DNA of 64,000 bases from assembly GCF_017309385.1 (NCBI RefSeq), contig NZ_JAFJMJ010000002.1, positions 2,046,001 to 2,110,000 of the forward strand. Direction: 5' to 3'. The notes under the pieces were generated by a model. The model was given only the letters and a program-made list of their open reading frames with translations, was not told the origin of the DNA and ran no database searches. Source of the DNA: Amycolatopsis sp. 195334CR. GTDB lineage: Bacteria > Actinomycetota > Actinomycetes > Mycobacteriales > Pseudonocardiaceae. The position numbers were made by a program, and so were the translations under genes. Positions 39,166 through 48,557 of this stretch are shown here, in pieces; within the stretch, counting starts at the first letter, position 1, and each line of letters begins with the position of its first letter.

Positions 39166-41922
39166 GTGGCGACTCGCGGGACGGGTGTTCTGGCCCAGCT
39201 GCCGGATCCGATGGGCCGGGCGGCCGAACTCGCCGCCCTGAGCGCCGCCGTGCGCGAGCCCGGCGGACCGCCGCTGGTGCTGGTCCGCGGTGCGCCGGGG
39301 GCCGGGAAGACGAGCCTGCTCCACGCGCTGCGGCGTGAGGTGGGGGACGGCCGGACCGTGCTCTACGCCGCCGCTCCGGCCGAGGCCGAGCCGTACGGCG
39401 TGCTGCGCGAACTGATGGTGCCGCTGGGCGGGATCGACGACGTCCTCCGCCGGCCGGAGGCCGACCGGTTCGCGCTGCTGGCCGACGTGATGTGCCCGCT
39501 GATGCGGGCGGTGGACCGCGGCGGGCTGGTGGTGCTGGTCGACGACGTGCCCTCGGCGGACGAGGAATCCTTGCGGTGGCTGGACTTCCTGCTCCGCCGG
39601 TCGGCCGGGCGGGCGCTGCTGGTGGTGGCGACCCTCGGCCAGGGCGATGCCGGCCGGGCAGCCGGGCTGGCCGCCGAGCACGAACTGGCGTCGCTGCGGC
39701 TGGACCCGCTGCCCGAGGCGGAGGTGCGGCGGGCGGTGGTGCGGGCGCTGGGCGCGGTGCCGGACGGCGGGTTCACCGCGGCGTGCGCCCGGATGTCCGA
39801 CGGCAACCCGCGGCTGCTGCGCCGCCTGCTCGACGAACTCGCCGCGCGCGGGGTCCGGCCGGACGCCGCCGCGGTACCGCGGGTGGTGGCGGCAGGGGAG
39901 CGGCTGCTCGCCCTGGTCGTCCGCGACTACCTCACCAGTCGTCCGGCGCACGTCGGCGTCGTGCTGCGGGCGCTGGCCGTGCTCGGCGATGCGGGCCCGG
40001 CCGATCTGGCGACCCTGCCGGTGCTGTGCGATCTGCCGGACGCGCTGATCGCCGAAGCGGTGGACACCCTGCGCCGGGACGAGGTGCTGCGGCCGGAAGC
40101 CGCTCTGGTGGCCCATCCCGAGTTCGGCCGCGCGGCGCTCGCCCAGGTACCGGACGGCGAAGTGGTCCGGCTCCGCTGGCACGCCGCGGCGGTGCTGACC
40201 GATCAGGGCGTGCCCGCCGCGCGGGTGGCGCACCTGCTGATGGCCCTGCCCGAACTGCCCGAGCAGTGGATGCACCGGGTGCTGTGCCAGGCCGCCGCGT
40301 CGGTGCGCGGTGAGGACCCGGACGCGGCCGTGCGGTACCTCTCGCGGGTGCTGGACTGGGCGCCGGACGACGCGGAAACCGTGGTGCGCCTGGCCGAAAC
40401 CGTGGTCGGCACCGATCCGGCGGCGGCGATGGCCTTTCTCGGCCGGGCGATCGACCGGATCCCCGACGTCCGCGTGCGCGCCCGGCTCGCGCACCTGTTC
40501 GGCGCCTCCGCGCTGGCCGCCCGGCGGGCCCCGGAGGCGTTCGGCGTGCTGGACCGCATGCTCACCGAGTTCGACGCGAAGCGCGGTGGCCGGGCCGACG
40601 AGGGCGACCACGACCTGCGCGGCCGCATCCAGGTCGCGCTGACCACGGTCGGCCTGAGCGAGGAGGCCACCACCGCCCACGTGCTGTCGAGGTTGCCCGA
40701 ACCCCAGTCGGACAGCTGTTCCCACGGCAGCCGCGTGCAGGGCGGGCTGACCGCGTACACCACCATGCTCGCCGGGCGGGACGCCGCGGCCGTGGCCGCG
40801 CAGGCCCGGCTCGCGCTGGTGCAGGGCCTGCCGTCGCGGTACCCGCCGCCGATCATCGCCGCCGCCACCGCGCTCACCTTCGCCGGGGAACCGCAGGAGG
40901 CGCTCTCCGCGCTCAACCGGCTGCTCAAGACCGCGGGCGGGCCGGTCAGCCGGACCGCGCTCGCCGCGCGCGCCACCGTGCTGGAGGGGCTCGGCGAACT
41001 GCCCGACGCCGCCGCCGACGCCCAGTCCGCGATGCACGGCGCCGCCGAACTGGAGGGCATGGTCGCCGAGGCGGTGGTGCCCTCGGTGCGGCTGGCGTCG
41101 GTACTGGTCAAGATGGGGCAGCCGGACCGGGCGGAGGCGCTGCTGGTCCGCACGCGCTGGCCGCACTTCGGCTGGATGTACCCGCAGGCCGTGCTGGTCT
41201 CGGCGGAGGTGCTGCGGTTGCGCGGCGATCACGCCAGCGCGCTCGCCATCCTCTTCGACTGCGGCAACCGGCTGGCCGAGGCCGGGGTGCGGAACCCGGT
41301 TTTTGTGCCGTGGTGGCTGGAAGCGGCCTGCCTGCTCGCCGAACTGGACCGGCACGCCGAAGCGGCCGCGCTGGCCGAGTACGGCGAGCAGGCCGCCCGC
41401 GACTGGCAGACCGAGGAGAGCGCCGGGCTGGCGCTGCTCGCCGCCGGGGTGGCCGCGCGCGGGCGGCGGTCGCTCGACGTGCTCGCCGAGGCGGCCGACC
41501 GCCTGTCCGGCGCGTCGGCCCCGCTCAGCCACGCGCGGGCCGAGTTCCTGTTCGGCCGGGCGTTGCTGGCCCACGACGACACCAAGGGCGCGCGGGCGCA
41601 CCTGCGGGCCGCGATCACCGTGGCCACCCAGTCCGGCTACCTCGCGCTCGGCTCGGCCGCGCGGGAGCTGCTGGTCTCGGCGGGCGGGCGGATGCACACC
41701 GTGCTCGGCGGCCGCCGCCTCGGCGCGCTCAGCGGCAGCGAGTTGCGGGTGGCCGAGCTGGCGGCGGCGGGGGAGAGCAACCGCGAGATCGCCGACCGCC
41801 TCTTCGTTTCCCTGCGCACGGTGGAAACCCACCTGTCGAGCGTGTACCGGAAGCTGCGGATCGGCCTGCGTGACGAGCTGCCCGCCGCGCTGCGGGCGCG
41901 GTCCGAGGGGCTGGGTGCGTGA
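39166..41922 (+). CDS. LAL-type LuxR regulator 1 (ATPase + TPR-like + HTH)
   Basis: A 918-residue large ATP-binding LuxR protein. The N-terminal AAA/STAND domain has Walker A GAPGAGKTS (about residue 43) and Walker B-like VVLVDDVPSADE. A long helical repeat region follows, then a C-terminal LuxR helix-turn-helix (LSGSELRVAELAAAGESNREIADRLFVSLRTVETHLSSVYRKL). The GTG start follows GGAGGCCAGGC. Such proteins activate secondary-metabolite clusters. It is the first of three coupled LAL genes; its stop overlaps the next start (GTGA). Confidence 0.93.
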   Translation: MATRGTGVLAQLPDPMGRAAELAALSAAVREPGGPPLVLVRGAPGAGKTSLLHALRREVGDGRTVLYAAAPAEAEPYGVLRELMVPLGGIDDVLRRPEADRFALLADVMCPLMRAVDRGGLVVLVDDVPSADEESLRWLDFLLRRSAGRALLVVATLGQGDAGRAAGLAAEHELASLRLDPLPEAEVRRAVVRALGAVPDGGFTAACARMSDGNPRLLRRLLDELAARGVRPDAAAVPRVVAAGERLLALVVRDYLTSRPAHVGVVLRALAVLGDAGPADLATLPVLCDLPDALIAEAVDTLRRDEVLRPEAALVAHPEFGRAALAQVPDGEVVRLRWHAAAVLTDQGVPAARVAHLLMALPELPEQWMHRVLCQAAASVRGEDPDAAVRYLSRVLDWAPDDAETVVRLAETVVGTDPAAAMAFLGRAIDRIPDVRVRARLAHLFGASALAARRAPEAFGVLDRMLTEFDAKRGGRADEGDHDLRGRIQVALTTVGLSEEATTAHVLSRLPEPQSDSCSHGSRVQGGLTAYTTMLAGRDAAAVAAQARLALVQGLPSRYPPPIIAAATALTFAGEPQEALSALNRLLKTAGGPVSRTALAARATVLEGLGELPDAAADAQSAMHGAAELEGMVAEAVVPSVRLASVLVKMGQPDRAEALLVRTRWPHFGWMYPQAVLVSAEVLRLRGDHASALAILFDCGNRLAEAGVRNPVFVPWWLEAACLLAELDRHAEAAALAEYGEQAARDWQTEESAGLALLAAGVAARGRRSLDVLAEAADRLSGASAPLSHARAEFLFGRALLAHDDTKGARAHLRAAITVATQSGYLALGSAARELLVSAGGRMHTVLGGRRLGALSGSELRVAELAAAGESNREIADRLFVSLRTVETHLSSVYRKLRIGLRDELPAALRARSEGLGA

Positions 41923-44189
41923 GCGAACTGCTGGTCGACCGGGATGCCGAACTCGAGGTGCTGGCCTCGGTGGTGACCGGGCTGGCGGCGGGCCGGTCGG
42001 CCTTCGTGCAGATCAGCGGTCCGCCGGGGGCCGGGCGCACGGCGCTGCTGCGGCAGGCGATGGCGGTCGCCGCGGCCGAGGACGTGCGGGTGCTGCACGC
42101 GGCCGGGATCCCGCACGCGCCCGGCGGGTTCAGGACCGGGAACGACGTGGTCGGCACCTTCGCCGCCGGGCTGCCCGCCGAGTTCACCGCGGGCGAGCCG
42201 GTGTCGGTCGCCGCGCTGTGCGAGAACTTCGTCGCCGCCGCGCGCCAGCGCCCGCTGATGCTGGTGCTCGACGACGCGCAGTGGATGGACGACCGGTCGT
42301 GGCTCTGGCTGCGGGCGTTGCTGCGGCGGCTGAGCTGGGCGCCGCTGCTGGTGGTGGTGGCGATCAACGAACTGGGCTCGCCCGCCGAGTCGTTCACCGG
42401 GGAGCTGGGCGCCGAGGCCACCGTGCACGAGTCCGTCCGGCACGTGCTGCGCCTGCGCCCGCTGACCACCGCCGGGGTGCGGCGGCTGCTCAGCGCGAAC
42501 CCGGGCGAGCCGGTCGATCCGGGGGCGGCGGCCGAGGTGCTGCACAACTCCCGCGGCGTGCCGTCGGTGGTGCGGGCGGCGCTGCTGGCGGCGGCGGGTT
42601 CGGCCGATCTCGCCACCGGGGCGGCCGAAGCCAGGGGCGACTGGGTGAGCCGGGTGATGCGGGTGCTCGCGCCCGAACCCACCGCGCTGGCCAGGACCGC
42701 CGCCATCTGCGGGGACGACTTCGACTGGCAGCTGGTCTGCGCGGTGTCCGGGCTGCCGCCCGCGGTCGCCGCGCGCGCGGCCGCGGTGCTGCGGCGGCTC
42801 GGGCTCGCCGACGACGGCGGCCCGGCGCGGCCGGTCCGGTTCACCGAGCCGGCGGTGGTCGAGCGCGTGCTGGCCGGGATGCCGACCGAGGAGCGGGCCG
42901 AGCTGTTCCGCCGGGTGTTCGCGCTGGGGTCGCGTGCCGGTGCCGAACCCGCCTTCCTGGCCAGGGTGGTGCTCAGCGCCCCGACCGGAGCGCCGGGCAC
43001 CGGGGCCCTGCTCTATGGCGAAGCCCGCCGCCTCCACGCCCGGCGCAGCCATGAGGAAGCCGCCCGCCTGCTCGAACGCGCGTTGCGCGAACCGGCCGAG
43101 GAAGCGGCGAAGGCCCGGCTGATGGTCGAACTGGCCGCGGTCGAGGCGGTCACCGCGCCGGAAGCCAGCGACCGCAGGCTGGTCCGGGTGCTGCTGGGCA
43201 GCGGGCCGGTGGACCCGGCGCTGCGCCTGCGGGCCGCCGACATGCTGGTCTCGCAGGGACGGCCGTCGGTGGCCCGGCGCACGCTCACCGCGGCCGCGCG
43301 GCTGGACGGCATCTCGGCCACCGAGCGCGCCACGCTCGCCGCGTTGTGCGCGCTCGCCGAGGAGACCATCCCGGAACTGGACGACTACAGCTTCAGCACC
43401 GCACCCCCGCTGCCCGACCCGCCGGACACCCCGGCGAGCGCGGGCGTGGCCGCCTGGCTGCTCGCCGTCCGCGGTACCGACCGGCCGCGCGCGCTCGCGC
43501 TGGCCAGGACCGCGCTCGAGGTGCCGAGCCGCCAGGACGGGCCGCTGAGCCCGAGCCTGCTCGCCGGGGCGGTGCTGATGCTCGGCGGCGCGCCGGAGGA
43601 AGCCGCCAGGGGGCTCGACGCGATCCTGGTCGAGGCGCGCCGGCGCGGGATGCGCGCGGCGGCGGTGTGGGCGATGCTCACCCGCGGCTCGGTCGCGCTG
43701 GTGCAGGAGCGCTGGGACGAGGCGGCCCGCTACTTCGACTGGATGGCGCAGGAACTGCCGGAGCAGGGCTGGCACCCGATGGTGGCCGGGCACGCCAGGG
43801 CGCTCACGGTGACCCTGCACCTGCGGCGCAACCGGCCCGACGCGGCCCGCCGGTGCGCGGCCGAGCCGTTGCCGCCCGGGGTGGAGCACAGCATGGGGGG
43901 CGCGCAGGCGCTGTTCGCCACCGGGCTGGTGCGCCTGGCCGACGGGGAAGCGGCCGAGGCGCTGGAGCTGTTCCTGGAGAGCGGGCGCCGGATGCTGGCC
44001 AGGCAGTGGCTCAACCCGGTGCTGCTGTCGTGGCGGGTGCTGGCCGGGATCGCGTACCAGGCCAACGGGCAGGCGGAGGAGGCGCGGCGGCTGGTGCTGG
44101 AGGAGCGGGCGCTGGCCGAACGGTGGGGAGAACCCGGTTATCTGGACCGGGTGAAGGGGATGAGCGCGATCGTGCTGGACCGGACATGA
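41919..44189 (+). CDS. LAL-like ATPase lacking the LuxR DNA-binding domain
   Basis: A 756-residue paralogue of its neighbours. The ATPase region is present, but Walker A reads GPPGAGRTALL, with Arg in place of the essential Lys; Walker B is LMLVLDDAQWMDD. The helical region runs to the end (RALAERWGEPGYLDRVKGMSAIVLDRT) and there is no C-terminal helix-turn-helix, about 160-190 residues shorter than the flanking LALs. The ORF is intact and coupled on both sides, so it is under selection rather than a fresh pseudogene. It may work as a regulatory partner of LAL 1 or LAL 3, for example by mixed oligomers; that is inference. Confidence 0.85.
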   Translation: MSELLVDRDAELEVLASVVTGLAAGRSAFVQISGPPGAGRTALLRQAMAVAAAEDVRVLHAAGIPHAPGGFRTGNDVVGTFAAGLPAEFTAGEPVSVAALCENFVAAARQRPLMLVLDDAQWMDDRSWLWLRALLRRLSWAPLLVVVAINELGSPAESFTGELGAEATVHESVRHVLRLRPLTTAGVRRLLSANPGEPVDPGAAAEVLHNSRGVPSVVRAALLAAAGSADLATGAAEARGDWVSRVMRVLAPEPTALARTAAICGDDFDWQLVCAVSGLPPAVAARAAAVLRRLGLADDGGPARPVRFTEPAVVERVLAGMPTEERAELFRRVFALGSRAGAEPAFLARVVLSAPTGAPGTGALLYGEARRLHARRSHEEAARLLERALREPAEEAAKARLMVELAAVEAVTAPEASDRRLVRVLLGSGPVDPALRLRAADMLVSQGRPSVARRTLTAAARLDGISATERATLAALCALAEETIPELDDYSFSTAPPLPDPPDTPASAGVAAWLLAVRGTDRPRALALARTALEVPSRQDGPLSPSLLAGAVLMLGGAPEEAARGLDAILVEARRRGMRAAAVWAMLTRGSVALVQERWDEAARYFDWMAQELPEQGWHPMVAGHARALTVTLHLRRNRPDAARRCAAEPLPPGVEHSMGGAQALFATGLVRLADGEAAEALELFLESGRRMLARQWLNPVLLSWRVLAGIAYQANGQAEEARRLVLEERALAERWGEPGYLDRVKGMSAIVLDRT

Positions 44190-47014
44190 GCGGGCTGATC
44201 ACCGTGCGGCGGCCGCCCCTGCTCGAACGCGAGGGCGAGCTGGCCGTCGCCGAAGCCGCCGCCGCGGCCGCCGGGGACGGCTCCGGTTCGGTGCTGCTGG
44301 TCGGCGGGCCGCCGGGGGCGGGGAAGTCGGCCCTGCTGCGTGAGCTGCCGTCGGTGATCCAGCAGCCGAAGATGACCGTGCTGCGCGCTGGCGGCGCCCG
44401 CCTGGAACGCGAGTTCACCTGCGGGGTGATCGGCCAGCTGCTCAACCCGCTGCTGTACGCCGCGCCCGCCCCGGTCCGCGACACCTGGCTGACCGGGACC
44501 GCGGGCCGCGTCTGCGCGCGGCCGGACGACGGTTCGCCGGTGAACGGCATGATCCGCCGCGACATCCCGCACCGGCAGCTGCTGGCCGGGCTCGACGCGC
44601 TGCTGGCGAACATCAGCGCCGACCGCGGCCCGCTGCTGGTGCTGGTCGACGACGTGCACTACGCCGACGAGCCGTCGCTGCGCTGGCTGACGCACCTGGC
44701 CCAGCACGTGCAGCACCTGCCCGTGCTGCTGGTGTGCTCGATCCGCGAGGGCGACGCGCTGGCCGACGAGCCGCTGGTCCGCCAGCTCGCCGAGGCCGCG
44801 ACCACCACCGTCCGGCCGCGCCCGCTGTCCGCCGCGGCGGTGCTGGGCCTGGTCAACTGGCACACCGGCGCGCGGGCCGACGAGGAGTTCGCCGCCGCCT
44901 GCCTGGCGGTCACCGGCGGCAACCCGATGTTCCTGGCCGCCGTGCTCGACGAACTGGCCGCCGAGGAGGTCGCGCCGGTGGCGGCCAACCGCGCCCGCGT
45001 GCACTCGGCCCGGCCGGTCCGGCTGCGCGACTGGCTGCTGGCGTGCCTGCGGTCGCAGCCGTCGCCGGTGTGGGAGGTGGCGAAGGCGATCACCGTGCTC
45101 GGCGAGCGCGCCGACCTCGACCTGATCGGGCGGCTGACCGGGCTCGACGAGGTGGCCGGTGAGCTGGCGCTGCGCACGCTGGCCCGGTTCGGCCTGCTGG
45201 TGGGGCGGACCCCGCGGTACGCGCAGGTGCTGGTGCGGGACGCGCTCGACGAGTCGATGACGGTCGAGGAGCGCGAGCGGGCCCACGTGCGCGCGGCCGA
45301 GGAACTGCACCTCAGCGGACGGCCCGCGGAAGAGGTGGCCGAACGCCTGCTGGGCGTGCTGTCGGTGCGGTTGCCGTGGGCGGCCGAAGCGCTGCGCAGC
45401 GCGGCCGACGCGGCGATCCGCCGGGGCGCGCCGGAGGCGGCCGTCCGGTACCTGCGGCGGTTGCTGCTGGACGACACGCTCGACGACACCGACCGCGCGG
45501 CGGCCTACGTCGCGCTGGCCACCGCGGTGGTCGGCGTCGACCGGGCCGCGTCGGTCCGGCACGTGGCGCAGGCGACCGCGTTGCTGAGCGAACCGAGGGA
45601 CCGGGCCGCCGCGCTGGTCCGGCTCTCGCCCGCGTTGTTCGCCGACGCCCCGCCGTACGTGCGCGACCTGCTCGACGAGGTGATGGCGCAGCTGGGCAAG
45701 CACGAACTGACCGGCGGCGACCGGGAACTCGCGCGGCACCTGGAGGCCAGGGCGCGGCACATCGGCTCGGCCGATCCCGCCGAGCTGATGGCCTCGGCGT
45801 GGCGGCTGCGCGGGTTCGGCCCGGACCCGGCGGTGGCCACCCCGGCCGAACGGGAACTGCTCACCGTCCTGCTCTACGCCACCACCAAGGTGTCCGGCTC
45901 GACCGCGGCCGAGGTGGCCGGGCTCGGGGCCCGGATCCTGCGCCGCGAGCCCGCGACGCCCTCGCACGTGCACGGGGTGCTGCCGCTGCTGGTGGACACC
46001 CTGTGCGCGGCCGATTCGGTGGACGAGCTGAGCACCTGGCTGGACAGCGCGCTGGAGCAGAGCCTGGACAACGGCGGCGGGGTGGAACGCGACCTGATCG
46101 ACGCCGAACGAGCGCTGGTCGCGCTCAACCGGGGCCGCCTGGCCGAGGCCGGGGAGATCGCCCACCGCCTGGTGTCCGGCCCACCGCCGGACTGGGCCCG
46201 CACCGGCACCGCGATGCTGGTCCCGCTCTCGCTGACCGCGATCAACAACCGGGACACCGAGCTGATCCGCCGTCTTCTCGCCGACCCGCCGGAGGAAGGC
46301 CCGAACGTACTGGTCAACGGGCTGCTCGGGCTGTTGCGGGCGACCGCGGCCGCGCTGGAGGGCGACCGCGAGTCGGCGCTGGCGTTCATCCTGGACACCG
46401 GCTGGCAGCTGGAACGGGCCGGCTGGCGCAACCCCGGCCTGTTCTCGTGGCGGCTCTCCGCGGCGGTACTGCACAAGCGCCTCGGGGATCCCGAGGCCGC
46501 CAGGGAGATCGCCGAACAGGAACTGCTGCGGGCCCACGAGTGGGGTGCCGCCGCGGCGGTCGGGCGGGCTTCGCGGGTGGCCGGGGACCTGACCCCGGGG
46601 CCGGCCGGGCTCGCCCTGCTGCGCGAGGCGGTGGACGTGCTGGAGAAGTCCGCCAACCGTTCCGAGCTGGCCAGGGCCCTGGTGCGGCTGGGCCAGCGCG
46701 CCCGGGAGACCGCGCCGGACGAGGCCGCCGACCACCTGGCCCGCGCGCGGGAGATCGCGCTCGACTGCGGTGACGCGATGGCCGAGCGGTGGGCCCGCCA
46801 GGCGGGGGAGCGCAAGCCCGGCGCGGGCACGCTGACCCCGGCCGAACGCCGGGTGGTGGAACTGGCCGCGGGCGGCAACACCAACCAGGAGATCGCCCGG
46901 TCGCTGGAGGTCAGCGTGCGGGCGGTGGAGAAGCACCTGACGAACTCCTACCGCAAGCTCGGCGTGAAGCGCCGGACGGAGCTCGCCGGGGCCCTGCGCG
47001 CCCGCACCTGGTGA
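44186..47014 (+). CDS. LAL-type LuxR regulator 3
   Basis: A 942-residue LAL regulator. Walker A is GGPPGAGKSALL (about residue 40), Walker B is LLVLVDDVHYADEP, a helical repeat region follows, and the C-terminal LuxR domain is LTPAERRVVELAAGGNTNQEIARSLEVSVRAVEKHLTNSYRKLGV. The ATG at 44186 overlaps the stop of the HTH-less gene; the open frame extends upstream only as a shadow of that gene. It completes the three-gene regulatory operon. Target promoters are probably those of the surrounding cluster. Confidence 0.93.
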   Translation: MSGLITVRRPPLLEREGELAVAEAAAAAAGDGSGSVLLVGGPPGAGKSALLRELPSVIQQPKMTVLRAGGARLEREFTCGVIGQLLNPLLYAAPAPVRDTWLTGTAGRVCARPDDGSPVNGMIRRDIPHRQLLAGLDALLANISADRGPLLVLVDDVHYADEPSLRWLTHLAQHVQHLPVLLVCSIREGDALADEPLVRQLAEAATTTVRPRPLSAAAVLGLVNWHTGARADEEFAAACLAVTGGNPMFLAAVLDELAAEEVAPVAANRARVHSARPVRLRDWLLACLRSQPSPVWEVAKAITVLGERADLDLIGRLTGLDEVAGELALRTLARFGLLVGRTPRYAQVLVRDALDESMTVEERERAHVRAAEELHLSGRPAEEVAERLLGVLSVRLPWAAEALRSAADAAIRRGAPEAAVRYLRRLLLDDTLDDTDRAAAYVALATAVVGVDRAASVRHVAQATALLSEPRDRAAALVRLSPALFADAPPYVRDLLDEVMAQLGKHELTGGDRELARHLEARARHIGSADPAELMASAWRLRGFGPDPAVATPAERELLTVLLYATTKVSGSTAAEVAGLGARILRREPATPSHVHGVLPLLVDTLCAADSVDELSTWLDSALEQSLDNGGGVERDLIDAERALVALNRGRLAEAGEIAHRLVSGPPPDWARTGTAMLVPLSLTAINNRDTELIRRLLADPPEEGPNVLVNGLLGLLRATAAALEGDRESALAFILDTGWQLERAGWRNPGLFSWRLSAAVLHKRLGDPEAAREIAEQELLRAHEWGAAAAVGRASRVAGDLTPGPAGLALLREAVDVLEKSANRSELARALVRLGQRARETAPDEAADHLARAREIALDCGDAMAERWARQAGERKPGAGTLTPAERRVVELAAGGNTNQEIARSLEVSVRAVEKHLTNSYRKLGVKRRTELAGALRARTW

Positions 47015-47146
47015 CCCGCGACCCCCACCCGCACCGCTCCGGGGCAGCCGCCCCAACCCACTGTGAACTGCGCGTGAAGTGCCAGCTCAGGAAGACTTTC
47101 ACCAACCGTACCGGGGTGGTGTGGTCCGCCCACTGCCCGGCCGGGC

Positions 47147-47164
47147 GGTGGTACGGCACCACGA
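47147..47164 (+). promoter_or_regulatory. GGTGGTACGGCACCACGA box, copy 1
   Basis: This 18-nt box contains the dyad GTGGT-ACGGC-ACCAC and recurs exactly at 52043-52060 in front of LAL 4, with matching flanks (CCCGGCCGGG before, TTA and CCCG after). It lies about 40 nt upstream of a -35 element, so it is a candidate activator or repressor site. The rest of the 47015-47385 gap holds that promoter and the small ORF listed next. Confidence 0.6.
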
Positions 47165-47201
47165 GATTAGCCCCGCTTCCCTTCGACCGTGTGGGTTTCG
47201 G

Positions 47202-47230
47202 TTGACTTGATCACCCAGCGTTCCTAGCCT
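47202..47230 (+). promoter_or_regulatory. Promoter of the PucR-type regulator
   Basis: TTGACT at 47202-47207, a 17-nt spacer and TAGCCT at 47225-47230 make a good housekeeping-type promoter. Transcription would begin at about 47237, giving a leader of about 60 nt to the small ORF at 47299. Confidence 0.55.
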
Positions 47231-47298
47231 CGGAAACGTATTCGAAACATGCCGCCGGCGCGCGGCGAGGGATCTTTTTCGAGGCAGGGGACGAGTCG

Positions 47299-47355
47299 AT
47301 GCATTCGAATGTCGGCGGGCAATGGCAAAGATTCCGGGAAACGGCCGCCGGATAG
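47299..47355 (+). CDS. Small upstream ORF in frame with the PucR-type gene
   Basis: An 18-codon ORF beginning MHSNVGGQWQRFRETAAG and ending in TAG. AGGGGA precedes its ATG at 7-nt spacing, which is a better ribosome site than any before the regulator. It is in the same frame as the regulator, and a GTG follows the TAG directly. It could be a uORF for translational coupling, or the remains of a longer N-terminus cut by a nonsense mutation. Confidence 0.4.
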   Translation: MHSNVGGQWQRFRETAAG

Positions 47356-47385
47356 GTGGCCGCCGACGGGAAGCAGGCGTATTCG

Positions 47386-48279
47386 ATGTTGAACGAACCG
47401 ATCGCTCCGCCCGCCAAGGCGGGCTGGCCGCTGCACTTGGTGCCGGCCGGGGAATCGCCGGCGGGTGAACTCGCCGAATTGATCGGCTCGCTCGCCGAAG
47501 CGGCCCCGCCGAGGGTGCGGGCCCGCTTGCGGGTGTTGCTGGAGAGCGCGGCGGCCGAGCAGGCGGGCGCCGACACGGCCGGCCCGCTGGAGGCCGCGGT
47601 GCACCCGCCCGCCGAGCTGGCCGCGCGGCTGATCGCCGACGGCACCGCGCCACCGCACGTGGAACCGCTGCTGGCGCAGCTGTACGTGGTGGCGGTGCTG
47701 CAGTCGGGCCCGCACGGGCAGGCCGAACTGACCGAGACGCTCGCGGGCTACGGCCCGGAAACCCTGGTGGCGCCGTGCCCCTCCGGTGCGGTGGCGCTGA
47801 TCCCGGACGACGACGGCGACCGGTCCGCGCGGATCGTGCAGGAACTGGGCAGGCGGCTGCGGGGCCGCGTGTGGTGCGCGGTGGCCGGGCGGGCCAGGGC
47901 CGAGATCCCGGACGGGTACCGGGAAGCGGTCGACGTGCTGAAGCTGGCCAAGGCCGCGGGCAGCGAGCCCGGCGTGTACGGCCGCGACGATTTCCTGGTG
48001 GAGTACGCGGTTTCGCAGCACGAGGCGATCGCGGACAACCTGGTGGAGATCATCCGCCCGCTGATGGCGAGCACCGTGCTGCGCGAGACGCTCGGCGTGC
48101 TGATCCGCGCCGACTACAACCGCAGCCGCGCGGCGAAGGACCTCTACATCCACCGCAGCACGCTGGACTACCGCCTGCGGCGGATCGAGAAGATCACCGG
48201 TCACAACCCGATGACCGGGCGCGGCGCCCAGTTGCTCGGCGCGGCGATGACGGTGTACGCCTCGCGCAATTCCGCCTGA
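47386..48279 (+). CDS. PucR/CdaR-type transcriptional regulator
   Basis: A 297-residue regulator whose C-terminus is a PucR helix-turn-helix: LRETLGVLIRADYNRSRAAKDLYIHRSTLDYRLRRIEKITGHNP. The middle resembles the GGDEF-like sensor of this family (CAVAGRARAEIPDGYREAVDVLKLAKAAG). The start is uncertain: ATG at 47386 (used) or GTG at 47356, directly after the stop of the in-frame small ORF. It lies between the LAL operon and the ammonia-lyase operon and probably regulates part of the cluster. Confidence 0.85.
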   Translation: MLNEPIAPPAKAGWPLHLVPAGESPAGELAELIGSLAEAAPPRVRARLRVLLESAAAEQAGADTAGPLEAAVHPPAELAARLIADGTAPPHVEPLLAQLYVVAVLQSGPHGQAELTETLAGYGPETLVAPCPSGAVALIPDDDGDRSARIVQELGRRLRGRVWCAVAGRARAEIPDGYREAVDVLKLAKAAGSEPGVYGRDDFLVEYAVSQHEAIADNLVEIIRPLMASTVLRETLGVLIRADYNRSRAAKDLYIHRSTLDYRLRRIEKITGHNPMTGRGAQLLGAAMTVYASRNSA

Positions 48280-48307
48280 GCTCCACCCAACCCCCAGTGG
48301 GTGGAAA

Positions 48308-48342
48308 AGCACCCCGGTCACGATTGTCGTGGCCGGGGTGCT
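48308..48342 (+). terminator. Hairpin after the PucR-type gene
   Basis: AGCACCCCGGTCACGA (48308-48323) pairs with TCGTGGCCGGGGTGCT (48327-48342) with one G-T pair and a 3-nt loop. It lies 29 nt past the regulator stop and probably ends its transcript. Confidence 0.75.
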
Positions 48343-48370
48343 TGGCGTGCGCGAACGACCGTTCGATTAC

Positions 48371-48488
48371 CGGAAAACTGTGAAAATTCTCAGGCTTTAC
48401 GGGGGCTGGCCGGATTCCGATTCCTGCGGATAGCCCGTCCTTCGGTGGCGCACATACCTTTCGTGCGGTGATACGCGGAATGGGTGAC
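48371..48488 (+). repeat. Duplicated promoter region, copy 1 (ammonia lyase)
   Basis: About 118 nt that are largely the same as 52104-52220. The first about 70 nt (around CTGTGAAAATTCTCAG, CTTTACGGGGGCTGGCC and GGATTCCGAT) differ at only a few positions, and the last about 20 nt are identical through ATACGCGGAATGGGTGAC. It is the promoter region of the ammonia-lyase operon; the other copy serves LAL 4. Confidence 0.8.
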
Positions 48489-48557
48489 GACGATCGCGGT
48501 GGCTGACCGCTTGATCCCCACCCAGGCCACGCCGGATCCGCCAGAGAGGACACACAC

